From CAADGL01 sp964643885 (GTDB lineage: Bacteria > Planctomycetota > Phycisphaerae > UBA1845 > Fen-1342), in the NCBI GenBank assembly GCA_964643885.1, contig CAZXUI010000051.1, positions 1-33,117 on the forward strand: DNA of 33,117 bases, in the 5' to 3' direction. The position numbers and the translations under genes are program-made. Each line of letters begins with the position of its first letter. The first letter of the stretch is position 1. This document shows, piece by piece, positions 25,378 to 33,010 of the stretch. Under the pieces are notes generated by a model. That model was not told the DNA's origin. It did not search any database and saw only the letters and a list, made by a program, of their open reading frames with translations.

Positions 25378-26193
25378 TTGGGCAAGCGGCATGACGCGGC
25401 GACGCAATCGGCAGGCAGCGAGCGCGTGCTGGCGGTCGTGATTCCCGCGTACAACGAAGAGGCCACGATCACGGAGATTCTCAGCCGGGTCGACGCGCTG
25501 CCGATCGTGCGGGAGATCATCGTCGTCGACGATTGTTCGAAGGACCGCACGGCCGAGCTGGCCGAGCGGTTCGAATCGCCGCGCGTGCGGGTGATCCGTC
25601 AGCCGCGCAACGGCGGCAAGACGGCGGCCGTGCGGCGCGGAATCCAGGAGGTGACCAGCCCGTTGACGATCATCCAGGACGCGGACCTCGAGTACGACCC
25701 GGCGGAGATCCCGCACGTGGTCGAGCCGATCCTCGAGGACCGGGCGGACGTCGTCTACGGAAGCCGCTTTCTCGTGCGGCGGGCCGCGCGGGTGCTCTAC
25801 TTCTACCACTACCTGGCCAACAAGCTGCTGACCTTTCTGTCGAACCTGCTGACCAACCGCAACATGACCGACATCGAGACCTGCTACAAGGCGTTTCGCA
25901 CGCCGCTGATTCAGAAAATGCCGATCACCAGCCGCGGATTCGGAATGGAGGTCGAGATCACGGCCATGGTGAGCAAGACGCAGGCGCGGACCTACGAGGT
26001 GCCGATCTCCTACTACGGCCGGACCTACGAGGAGGGCAAGAAGATCGGCCTGCGGGACGGGGTCGAGGCGCTCTGGTACATCTTCTACTACAACGTGGTC
26101 GCCCCGGTGCAGGCCCCGCGGCGGGCGTACGTGCGCGAGGTCAACGCCTGGCTGGCCCAGCGGCTCAAGAGCGCAAGGGTTGCCGTCCGATAG
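25378..26193 (+). CDS. Family 2 glycosyltransferase (dolichol-phosphate mannosyltransferase-like)
   Basis: 271 residues from the TTG at 25378, chosen because agagagg lies about 8 nt upstream and the protein then starts 16 residues before the first strand; a GTG at 25315 is possible but has no ribosome site. GT-A fold marks: VVIPAYNEEATI (20-31), IIVVDDCSKDRT (nucleotide-binding Asp51/52), RNGGKTAAVRRG, the metal-binding IIQDADLEYDP (DxD, 101-103), DVVYGSRF and ITSRGFGMEVEI. It transfers a sugar from a nucleotide donor, most likely to a polyprenyl phosphate, given its DPM1-like pattern. No membrane segments are seen at the C-terminus. Only 28 nt separate it from the coiled-coil gene, so the two are co-transcribed. 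Confidence 0.9.
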   Translation: MGKRHDAATQSAGSERVLAVVIPAYNEEATITEILSRVDALPIVREIIVVDDCSKDRTAELAERFESPRVRVIRQPRNGGKTAAVRRGIQEVTSPLTIIQDADLEYDPAEIPHVVEPILEDRADVVYGSRFLVRRAARVLYFYHYLANKLLTFLSNLLTNRNMTDIETCYKAFRTPLIQKMPITSRGFGMEVEITAMVSKTQARTYEVPISYYGRTYEEGKKIGLRDGVEALWYIFYYNVVAPVQAPRRAYVREVNAWLAQRLKSARVAVR

Positions 26194-26221
26194 GAGGACG
26201 GGAATCTCTTGGAGGCCGAAT

Positions 26222-26860
26222 ATGTCGAGCGCAAACGCCGGAGACGCAGCGACGCCGCTGGACGCCTGGTTCGCACAGGCGGCCGAGAAGCTGGCCGACT
26301 TCGAGCAGGACCTGGCGGGCGAGATCGAGCGGATCGCGCAGCGTGAGCAGGAGCTGGGCGGCCGTCTGCGCGAGCTGGAGCAGCGCGAGGCGGAGCTGGC
26401 GGAGATGCACACGCAGCTCGCGCAGCAGGCGGACGCTCTGGCCCGGCGGCAGGCGGACGTCGAGGCCCGCGAGAACGCACTCGACCAGCAGCAGACGGGA
26501 TTCAGCGAGCAGCGCGAGCAGATCGAGCGGCTCGAGCAGGAGCTGGCAGCGACGGCCGAGCGGCTTAGCGCGCTCGGGCAGCGGCTGGCGCGGCGCGAGG
26601 CGGAGATCGAAGAGCGGCAGCGCAGCCTTGAGCGGAGCGAAGCGGCGATCGCGCGCTTTCAGGCCGTCTTCGAGCGGCTGATGGAACGGGCGCCGGTGCT
26701 GGCCGAGAACAGCCGGCCGGGGGCCGTGTCGCTTCGCAGTGCGACCACGAGCCGTGCAGCGGATACCGCGCGGCTGGTCGACTCTCTCCAGGCGACGCTG
26801 AGTTCGGTGCGGCGGACGGGGCGGCAGGCGGGCGAGCGCGTCGAGCCATCGGGCCGGTAG
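26222..26860 (+). CDS. Coiled-coil protein of unknown function
   Basis: 212 residues from the ATG at 26222, with ggagg about 7 nt upstream. Residues about 12-160 are an almost unbroken coiled coil rich in Glu, Arg, Gln, Ala and Leu (ELGGRLRELEQREAELAEM, LERSEAAIARFQAVFERL), without prolines. The last 50 residues are Ser/Thr/Arg-rich and likely disordered. There is no signal peptide and no membrane segment, so it is probably cytoplasmic. Coupled to the glycosyltransferase by position; it could scaffold or anchor it, but that is inference. Low-complexity coiled coils give weak homology, so naming is not safe. Confidence 0.85.
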   Translation: MSSANAGDAATPLDAWFAQAAEKLADFEQDLAGEIERIAQREQELGGRLRELEQREAELAEMHTQLAQQADALARRQADVEARENALDQQQTGFSEQREQIERLEQELAATAERLSALGQRLARREAEIEERQRSLERSEAAIARFQAVFERLMERAPVLAENSRPGAVSLRSATTSRAADTARLVDSLQATLSSVRRTGRQAGERVEPSGR

Positions 26861-26951
26861 GCCGCGGCCGCGGCGGCCGCGTGCTCGCACCGGCCTTGGA
26901 GCGTCTGGGCGGCGGCCTTATCGGACGGCTCAATTCCCCTCCGGATTCGAG

Positions 26952-26980
26952 TTGATCGCGGACGGCGATCGTGCTTTACT
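26952..26980 (+). promoter_or_regulatory. Candidate sigma-70 promoter of the 27070 PEP-CTERM gene
   Basis: TTGATC (26952-26957), 17 nt, TTTACT (26975-26980). Moderate match; transcription would start about 83 nt before the GTG. Confidence 0.4.
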
Positions 26981-27069
26981 AGCACTTGAATCGAAACGCG
27001 CGAGCGCGCCCCCATCGTCTGGATTACAGAACCGCGCTCGGCACATCTGCACGAAGGAGGAGGAATCCA

Positions 27070-27960
27070 GTGCGCAAGTTTCTTGTTTGCGCCGCAGCAG
27101 CCGCGGCGCTGCTGACGGCACCCGCATCGGCCCAGTTCCTGGTTGTTCCGGACTCGCTGGGCGACACGATCATGTCGTTCGATCCGTTCGACGGGTCGCT
27201 GATCAACCAGACGTTCATCGTCGATGCCGGCGGCACGCCCTACGACTTCGGGACGCCGAAGGACGCGATCCTGGTGGGCAACGAGATCTGGGTCTCGGAC
27301 CAGATCAGCGACGCGATCTTCCGCTTCGATCTGAGCGGGTCGTATTTGTCGACGATCAGCGGCGGGCTGGACAACATCCGCGGGATGGCCTACGCGAACG
27401 GCACGGTGTACGTGTCGAACTCGGGGACCAACAACGGTGCGCCGGGCGATGCGCTGGTGCGCTACGCGCCGGACGGGACGTTCCTCGGCTCGAACCCGGT
27501 CGGCGATCCGTTCGACGTGCTCGACCTGGGCGACTCGATCGCGGTCTCGAACATCGCCGGCGACGACATCGACCGCTTCGACTACAACGTCAACTTCATC
27601 GAGACGATCGTGAACTCCGACGGCGCGTCGAGCATCGACTTCCCGCAGCAGCTCGCGCTCAATGGCGTCGGCAACATCCTGGCCGCAGGCTTCTCGGCGC
27701 CGGCGGGAATCTACGAGTTCGATCTCGAGGGCAACACCATCAACTACTACGCTGATACGGCCGAGCGCGGCGTGTACGAGCTCGGCAACGGCAACCTGCT
27801 GTTCACCGACGGCGGCGGCGTCCACATTCTGGATCCGTCGAACGGAAACGTCACGACGGTGGTTTCCGGCGTCTCGGGCCAGTACATCAACCTGGTTCCG
27901 GAGCCGGCCTCGCTGCTGCTGCTGGCGCTGGGCGCGGGCACGCTCATTCGTCGCCGCTGA
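27070..27960 (+). CDS. PEP-CTERM exported beta-propeller protein
   Basis: 296 residues from the GTG at 27070, which follows aaggaggaggaa at ideal distance and starts a signal peptide (RKFLVCAAAAAALLTAPASAQ). The frame is open upstream but no other start fits. The body is a beta-propeller of 'NHL/SMP-30' type: TIMSFDPFDGS, EIWVSDQISDAIFRFDLSG, GMAYANGTVYVSNSG, VRYAPDGTFLG, SIAVSNIAGDDIDRFD, GIYEFDLEGN, NLLFTDGGGVHILDPSNG, about six to seven blades. The C-terminus is a PEP-CTERM tail (LVPEPASLLLLALGAGTLI, then RRR). It resembles a surface-bound propeller without a visible active site. Its start RKFLVC matches that of the 17789 gene, including the codons for FLV. Confidence 0.88.
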   Translation: MRKFLVCAAAAAALLTAPASAQFLVVPDSLGDTIMSFDPFDGSLINQTFIVDAGGTPYDFGTPKDAILVGNEIWVSDQISDAIFRFDLSGSYLSTISGGLDNIRGMAYANGTVYVSNSGTNNGAPGDALVRYAPDGTFLGSNPVGDPFDVLDLGDSIAVSNIAGDDIDRFDYNVNFIETIVNSDGASSIDFPQQLALNGVGNILAAGFSAPAGIYEFDLEGNTINYYADTAERGVYELGNGNLLFTDGGGVHILDPSNGNVTTVVSGVSGQYINLVPEPASLLLLALGAGTLIRRR

Positions 27961-27994
27961 GGCGCGCGACGGCCTGTTTGGGAGTTTCTCTCGC

Positions 27995-28032
27995 GGCCGC
28001 GGACGGGTTTCGATCCGTCCGCGGCCTTTTTT
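27995..28032 (+). terminator. Rho-independent terminator of the 27070 gene
   Basis: 12-bp perfect stem (ggccgcggacgg at 27995-28006 with ccgtccgcggcc at 28015-28026), 8-nt loop, then six T residues. The clearest terminator in the window. Confidence 0.92.
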
Positions 28033-28049
28033 ATCTGCCGGCCGGGAGC

Positions 28050-28153
28050 CTGCTCGTGCGGCGCGGCCGGCGAGCCTGTTCGTGCGGTGCGGCCGGCGAG
28101 CTTGTTCGTGCAGCGCGGCCGGCGAGCCTGCTTGTGCCGTGCGGCCCGCGAGC
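28050..28153. repeat. 26-bp tandem repeat, four copies
   Basis: Units of exactly 26 nt begin at 28050, 28076, 28102 and 28128, with the pattern ctgYtcgtgcggY-gcggccggcgagc. A partial fifth lies upstream (gccggccgggagc). Units differ at 3-6 positions. The array sits between the terminator and the small CxxC gene. Confidence 0.88.
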
Positions 28154-28202
28154 CGATGAGACTCCGAGCGATTGTCTCGGGCCCAATAAAGGAGAGCGGT
28201 GG

Positions 28203-28388
28203 ATGAGCGCGGAATCGACCGGAGCGTGCACGAATTGCGCCCAGACGGCGGCCGAGATTCAGATGGCCGTGACCGTCAAGGCGCGGAAGATCACCAAGCA
28301 TCAGCAGGAACAGCTCGTGTCGCTGATCGAGTCGGCGGCGGAGCAGATGGGAGCGATTCGGGAGGGTGAGACGGATGTGAGGGGGTAG
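28203..28388 (+). CDS. Small CxxC protein, 61 residues
   Basis: ATG at 28203 with aaaggagag upstream. Codon use is strongly GC-ending, as in neighbouring genes, and the frame is free of stops, so I consider it real. The peptide begins MSAESTGACTNCAQTAAEIQ, with a CTNC pair at residues 9-12, then a helix-rich Lys/Gln/Glu segment (KARKITKHQQEQLVSLIE) and an acidic, Gly-rich end. A single CxxC pair could bind a metal in a dimer or be redox-active, but this is unproven. No signal peptide. I do not recognise the family. Confidence 0.62.
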   Translation: MSAESTGACTNCAQTAAEIQMAVTVKARKITKHQQEQLVSLIESAAEQMGAIREGETDVRG

Positions 28389-28452
28389 GGAGCGGGGGAT
28401 GAAGGGATTGAGGGGGACGTCGCACGCGAGGAGCGGTCGACGGCGGGGAGCG

Positions 28453-28530
28453 GATTTCAGATTTGAGATCTGAGATCTGAGATTTCAGATTCGAGATATG
28501 AGATTCGAGATCTGAGATCCCAAATCCGTG
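28453..28530. repeat. Low-GC array of 'gagatctgagatttcagat' units
   Basis: About nine imperfect copies of a 9- to 10-bp unit (gagatctga, gatttcaga, gattcgaga) in a locally AT-rich stretch, unlike the surrounding GC-rich DNA. Read on the minus strand it would give SNLKSQISDLKSEI, a meaningless heptad-like translation. It lies after the small CxxC gene; the rest of 28389-28642 holds no gene I can support. Confidence 0.75.
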
Positions 28531-28642
28531 ATCCCAGGTCCGGCATCCATCATTCCAGTCCTCCAGGCACACCAACGCCGGACGCGTATGGTGCGGCCGC
28601 TTGTCCGGCGGCCACGCGTCCTGGGGGATTCGCCTGTCGGCT

Positions 28643-28732
28643 AATCGTCCAGCATTCGCTCACCCGCCGGCCAGTCGTCCCGCAGTCGCTCGCCGGCCGG
28701 CCGGTCGTCCGGCATTCGCCCGCCCGCCGGCC
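28643..28732. repeat. 30-bp tandem repeat, three clear copies
   Basis: Units at 28643-28672, 28673-28702 and 28703-28732, each following the pattern RRtcgtccVgcattcgct + cRccSgccggcc. Degenerate partial copies extend from about 28600 to 28765, reaching almost to the 3' end of the deoxyhypusine-synthase gene. Confidence 0.82.
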
Positions 28733-28768
28733 ACGCATCCTGGCGCCGCTCGTCCTGCCGCCGCGCGG

Positions 28769-29818
28769 TCACGCCACCGGCGCCGTATCAAAGAGCTGAT
28801 TGAAGCGCCGGGCCTGGCGGTTCTTCCAGGCGCCCTTGTGATACGCATATCCGGCGATCAGCGGCGTAGCGAGCGTGGCCTCGCTGTAGACCATCTGCTC
28901 GTAGGCCGTGTCCACCTTGCCCCAGCTCGACGCTTCCTTGAGCGTGCTGCTCGACAGGGCGCCGTCGCGCACGTCGGCCACGGTGATCTGAATCGCGTAC
29001 TTGTGCATCGGCGCGTCGACGCCGAGGATGTCGGCCGCCACGACGACATCCTGCGTGAAGTTCTTGGGCACGCCGCCGCCGACCATGAACAGCCCGGTCG
29101 TCGGGTTCTTGATCTTGAGCTGCGTCAGCTCGTAGAAATCGCGGCCGCCGTCCCAGCTCAAGTGCGGGCCGCCGTTGCGCGCGGCGATATGTGCCACCAG
29201 GCCGAACCCGGCCGAGCAGTCACTGAAGGCCGGAGCGAACACGGGCACTTCCATCTCGAAGGCGGCCAGCAGGATCGAATCGCGGTTCTTGCCGTGCTGA
29301 TCGAGGTAGCGGCCGAACTCGCGCAGCAGCTCGCGCGACGAGTAGGGCCGGGTCTCGAGGCCGTCGAAGATGCGCTGCGTGGTCTCGTCGCAGACGCGCA
29401 GCTCGTCTTCGTCGATGAAGGTGTCGTAGATGCGGTCGATGTGCATCTCGCGGAGCTGGTCGTCATCCAGGCCGGCCTTGAAGCGCTCCGGCGCGATGTA
29501 GTGGCGGAAGCCCAGCCCCTCGAAGAAGTCCTGATCGACCAGGTTGGCGCCGGTGCTGACGATCGCGTCGACCATGCGGTTGCGGACCAGGTCGGCGAAG
29601 ACTTTCTTGAGCCCGGCGCTGATGAGCGAGCCGGCCAGGCAGAGGATGATGCCGCAGTCCTTGTCGCGGAGCATCATGTCGTAGATCGTCGCGGCGCGGT
29701 GCAGGTCGCGGGCGGTGAAGGCCATCGAGCTCATCGCCTCGACCAGCGGCACAACGTTGTGCGCGGTGATATCGACGTGCTCGATCGGCTGGCTCAGCAG
29801 TTCGTTCTTGCTCGACAC
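28769..29818 (-). CDS. Deoxyhypusine synthase-like NAD-dependent enzyme
   Basis: 349 residues. The start is GTG at 29818 (gggag about 10 nt upstream). Family marks: AGSLISAGL, IVSTGANLVDQD (about 87-96, NAD site), FMVGGGVPKNF (244-254), and SSWGKVD, in which Lys301 corresponds to the lysine forming the enzyme-imine intermediate in eukaryotic deoxyhypusine synthase. The eukaryotic enzyme transfers the aminobutyl group of spermidine to eIF5A. Bacteria lack eIF5A, and bacterial homologues are thought to make homospermidine or spermidine-like polyamines, which is the most likely role here. It has its own -10 box and is followed by the repeat-rich gap 28389-28768. No other polyamine gene is adjacent. 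Confidence 0.92.
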   Translation of the reverse strand: MSSKNELLSQPIEHVDITAHNVVPLVEAMSSMAFTARDLHRAATIYDMMLRDKDCGIILCLAGSLISAGLKKVFADLVRNRMVDAIVSTGANLVDQDFFEGLGFRHYIAPERFKAGLDDDQLREMHIDRIYDTFIDEDELRVCDETTQRIFDGLETRPYSSRELLREFGRYLDQHGKNRDSILLAAFEMEVPVFAPAFSDCSAGFGLVAHIAARNGGPHLSWDGGRDFYELTQLKIKNPTTGLFMVGGGVPKNFTQDVVVAADILGVDAPMHKYAIQITVADVRDGALSSSTLKEASSWGKVDTAYEQMVYSEATLATPLIAGYAYHKGAWKNRQARRFNQLFDTAPVA

Positions 29819-29831
29819 TTTCTCAACTCCC

Positions 29832-29880
29832 GCCAGGGCTGTGGAGCGGATGCAGCGCTCCCTGGCACCCGGCGATTATA
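29832..29880 (-). promoter_or_regulatory. Perfect -10 box and leader hairpin of the deoxyhypusine-synthase homologue
   Basis: On the minus strand TATAAT (29880-29875) lies about 57 nt before the GTG, with no good -35. The leader between 29832 and 29866 can fold: gccag pairs with ctggc and ggagcg with cgctcc around gatgca. The hairpin ends about 14 nt before the start codon. Confidence 0.4.
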
Positions 29881-30158
29881 CAGCGATCCGCGCGGCGCGG
29901 GCGGCTCGGCGGGGCAAATGAGGCGGATCGCTCCGTCAAGGGAGGGAGCCGACGGTTCCGTGAGCCGTTACACGCGGGCGAATTCGCGGGGCATCCGGAC
30001 GGGGGAATGCACGGGAACGCTGCGCGTGGCCATGACACCGGGCACCCCTTGGACCAGGCGCGCAGCCGGCGCCGGACACGCGTGTCCGGGGTCGCACGGC
30101 TTTCGAGACGGGAGCCGCGTGCGGCGCGTCTGTCGCCGCACCGGCGGACGTCCGCGGG
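29881..30158. other. Intergenic region with inverted repeat family
   Basis: No gene is seen. A gccggacacgcgtgtccgg-type palindrome near 30080 and the adjacent 'ggtcgcacgg' are an inverted counterpart of the sequence near 233-265. Both follow the ends of the related tails (1-87 and 30159), so they are part of the same duplication. Confidence 0.5.
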
Positions 30159-31391
30159 TCAATTCTGCCGCAGGTACGCCAGCAATTCCGCCACGTCGCG
30201 GAACGTCACGTCCCCGTCCTGGTTGCAGTCGGCCGCCCAGGGGCCCAGCTCGGCGCATTCGGGGAACCAGTCGGCGAACTGGTCCGGCGACAGGTGCATC
30301 GTCAGCAACGGGGCGATGTCGTCGAAGTCGACCAGCCCATCGCAGTTCAGGTCACCGACGATGAAGGGATACAGCACGATTGCCTCGGCCGTGTCCTGGA
30401 ACGGATAACAGGCGATCTGGCCGGCGTTGTTGATGCCGACGGCCTTGGTCACGCGGCGCGAGCCGGTCACGCCCGCGGCCAGCAGATCATCCAACAGGCG
30501 AATCCCGTGCTGCTCGTCCCAGATCCAGGCGTAGGGCGTGAACGGCCAGATCTCCGCGTCGCCGACGACCTGGCCGACGTCGTTGAGGCCGCGGGCGGCG
30601 GTCCAGGCGGACTGGCCGGGGATCACACCGAGCGGGCGCAGGCCGGTCTGGGGCGTCCAGAGGAAAGCCTCGCCGCCGAGCGAGCCGCAGACGTGGCCGG
30701 CCTCGTTGATGTCGACGGCGTCGAGGGCGATACGCCCGTCGGGGAGCGTGCCGAGGTCGCACAGTCCGGTCTTTGCGTCCCAGATGAACGCCTCGAAGAG
30801 AGCGCGCGGAGATTGCATTTGTCCGACCACAAAGCCGGCGTTGTTGATGGCCCTCGCGCCCAGTGGAAACAACGGATCACCCCACTTACCCAGCGCGATC
30901 ATGCCATCGTCCGGGGTCCAGAGGAAGGCGACACGCCCGACTGGGGCGTCCGCTCTTCCAACCACATCGTTCAAGTCGTTCATGCCCAAGGCCGCGCTGC
31001 CTGGGTTATCGGTGCCGCCCAGATGACCGAGGCCGACCAAGCCCGTCTCTTCGCTCCAGAAGAAGGCTTCGCCTTGGGAACGGCCGCAGGCGTTGCCGAG
31101 GTTATTGATGTCGTTGGCATCGCTTCCCGGGCGGTCACCGGGCAGCCAGCCGAGCGCGCGCATGCCCTCTTCCCGCGTCCAGATCAGTGCCTCGGCGATG
31201 TTCGGACCTGAACAGGACTGGCCAGCAACCTCGCCAGCTTCGTTGATGGCCCTCGGGAAGCTGCAAACAGATCCGCCAGGCAGATCGCCAATGTTTACGG
31301 CATAGTAGCGCGTGCGGCCAACCGGCGAATCAGTGGCGATGGCCGTCGATCCGATCATGGAAAGGTATACGCAGATTACCTGTAATTTCAC
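30159..31391 (-). CDS. Secreted HAF-repeat protein with dockerin-like tail
   Basis: 410 residues. The start is GTG at 31391 (ttgggGAA about 6 nt upstream); signal peptide VICVYLSMIGSTAIA. Residues about 28-335 are HAF-type repeats (TIGR02913): units such as INEAGEVAGQS, INNLGNACGRS, MNDLNDVVGRA, INNAGFVVGQM, INEAGHVCGSL, LNDVGQVVGDA, each with an 'AFLW/AFIW' strand and 'DLGTLP/ALGWLPG'. These fold as a propeller-like repeat. The C-terminus is a two-hand dockerin-like module: GDLNCDGLVDFDDIAPLL and DCNQDGDVTFRDVAELL. The last 28 residues nearly match the partial gene at 1-87. It is downstream of the FG-GAP gene, which ends 100 nt upstream on the same strand. Confidence 0.9.
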   Translation of the reverse strand: MKLQVICVYLSMIGSTAIATDSPVGRTRYYAVNIGDLPGGSVCSFPRAINEAGEVAGQSCSGPNIAEALIWTREEGMRALGWLPGDRPGSDANDINNLGNACGRSQGEAFFWSEETGLVGLGHLGGTDNPGSAALGMNDLNDVVGRADAPVGRVAFLWTPDDGMIALGKWGDPLFPLGARAINNAGFVVGQMQSPRALFEAFIWDAKTGLCDLGTLPDGRIALDAVDINEAGHVCGSLGGEAFLWTPQTGLRPLGVIPGQSAWTAARGLNDVGQVVGDAEIWPFTPYAWIWDEQHGIRLLDDLLAAGVTGSRRVTKAVGINNAGQIACYPFQDTAEAIVLYPFIVGDLNCDGLVDFDDIAPLLTMHLSPDQFADWFPECAELGPWAADCNQDGDVTFRDVAELLAYLRQN

Positions 31392-31402
31392 AACTGTTCC
31401 CC

Positions 31403-31444
31403 AACGCCTGAACGGGCAACCGATAGGCTGCCCGTTCAGGCGTT
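31403..31444. terminator. Perfect 16-bp hairpin between FG-GAP and HAF genes
   Basis: 31403-31418 pairs exactly with 31429-31444 around a 10-nt loop (accgataggc). It probably ends the FG-GAP transcript, although no T tract follows on the minus strand. It lies only 11 nt before the HAF start codon and just touches its ribosome-binding region, so it could instead affect HAF translation. Confidence 0.6.
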
Positions 31445-31491
31445 TCGATCTACCTCAGACTCTCATTGGCGGACAGTGCGCAGCTAAGCCC

Positions 31492-32865
31492 TCACTGCGG
31501 CGGAATCTTAATAGGGTACTTGTTGATCAGAACGCTGATCGAGTGTCCGACATGGTTGGAGGTCACGATGTCATTCAGCCCGTCCTGGTTCAAGTCGGCA
31601 ATCCTGACGAAGCAGGGATTCGGTGTCGCGCCAGGTGTGTTGTCGACGCAGAACTTGTACGGAGGATGAACAAACGTTCCGTCGCCGTTGCCGACCGCGA
31701 TTGCAATTCCACCGTGGGTTCCACCGCACGGGTCGCCGCGTTGCAGGGCGAAGACGATGTCGTTTTTCGTGTCCGGGTTGATTCGGCCGACATCGATACC
31801 GAACGGCTGGCTGGAGCCCTGAAGAGGGTACACTAGGTGGTTGTTCGGATCGGGATCGAATACCAGATCTGTTCGCCGGCTATAGTAAACCCAACCATTG
31901 AACGCGAGCGTCTGGCTGCACACGAGATCGACCGTGTTCGGGTCGGCGCGAAACTTGCCCAGCGCTGCCGCCGGACTTGAAACGACGACCGACTGATACG
32001 GCTCGAAGCTAGGCGGCGGGTTGACGTTGAACTGCCGGTTCCCCTCGTTCAGCAGCACCAGTGCGCCGCTCAGCCCGATGCCCATCGTCATTACGATGTC
32101 CAGGCGGCCCGCAGGCGTGGCGTATTGCAGCTTGCCGAGCGCGATGTCGGTGCCAGCACCAGTGATGTTGCCGATTTCGTACTCGTCCTGCAGGAAAGCG
32201 CCAGGCGACTCCTGCCAGCATATCTGTAGGCGGGGCTTTGACGCCCCTTGCCCAAAGCTCGCCTCACAGGCCACGACGATGTCCATCCGCCCGTCCTGAT
32301 CGAGGTCAGCCACCTCGAGCCCGGCCGTGTTGTTGACGTTTCCGGTCAACTCGATGGGGGTCTCCAGCTCGAACTGGCCGGTTGTGGAATTGAAGCGGAC
32401 GATCTGGACGCGAAAGTCACCCGCTCCGTAGCTCACGACAAAGTCGAGGTATCCGTCCTTGTCCATGTCAGCCGCTTCAACATCCCAGGGAATCCCCGAG
32501 AGAAGCAGCGGTGACTCCGGAACGTGCACGAGCCGATCGCCCGGTTCGTTGGGGTCCCAGTTTTCCGTGTTGCGGAGGATGGAGAGCGTGCCGATGTTGT
32601 TCACCACCGCGACATCCGGCAGGCCGTCCCCGCCAACCAGGTCGGCCACCGCCAGCCCGTACGGCCCGCTCGGCCCTCCGCCCGGCATCGTCGGGAACAC
32701 GAACGGGTCGTGGAAGACCGGCGCCAGCGGTGGAGCAGCGGCGGCCCTGGACGACATGAACACGAATCCCAGCGACGCCACAGCCAGACATCCTTGCGCG
32801 GCCATTCCCGCGGCCGACGCCGCAAACAGCCCGAATCGACGCCCGAAACCTTCGTCCCTGTACAT
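31492..32865 (-). CDS. Secreted FG-GAP/VCBS repeat protein
   Basis: 457 residues from the ATG at 32865, which has gggag 5 nt upstream. A signal-like hydrophobic start (FAASAAGMAAQGCLAVASLGFVFMSS, cleavage near residue 45) leads into repeated FG-GAP-like units with Ca-binding Asp loops: VADLVGGDGLPDVAVV, AADMDKDGYLDFVVS, VADLDQDGRMDIVVA, IADLNQDGLNDIVTS. These form an integrin-like beta-propeller. There is no dockerin or PEP-CTERM tail; it ends SVLINKYPIKIPPQ. Base composition seems less GC-rich than in most neighbours. Likely a surface or extracellular binding protein. Possible alternative: part of a longer FG-GAP family member with different tail. Confidence 0.88.
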   Translation of the reverse strand: MYRDEGFGRRFGLFAASAAGMAAQGCLAVASLGFVFMSSRAAAAPPLAPVFHDPFVFPTMPGGGPSGPYGLAVADLVGGDGLPDVAVVNNIGTLSILRNTENWDPNEPGDRLVHVPESPLLLSGIPWDVEAADMDKDGYLDFVVSYGAGDFRVQIVRFNSTTGQFELETPIELTGNVNNTAGLEVADLDQDGRMDIVVACEASFGQGASKPRLQICWQESPGAFLQDEYEIGNITGAGTDIALGKLQYATPAGRLDIVMTMGIGLSGALVLLNEGNRQFNVNPPPSFEPYQSVVVSSPAAALGKFRADPNTVDLVCSQTLAFNGWVYYSRRTDLVFDPDPNNHLVYPLQGSSQPFGIDVGRINPDTKNDIVFALQRGDPCGGTHGGIAIAVGNGDGTFVHPPYKFCVDNTPGATPNPCFVRIADLNQDGLNDIVTSNHVGHSISVLINKYPIKIPPQ

Positions 32866-33010
32866 TGTACTCCCTTTCCTTAACAGGTACCTGACGAAAA
32901 CACACCCTCGCCCGGCGGCGTCCTGTCGCCGGAGCGAGACGATCCGTTGATCTGCGGGTGAATGAAGTCGCAGCGCGGAACCGGCCACAGGGAGCCGCCC
33001 AGTCGCGCCC

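Noticed and set aside
28050..28732. CRISPR array
   Set aside because: The 26- and 30-bp units are directly adjacent without unique spacers, and no cas gene is near.
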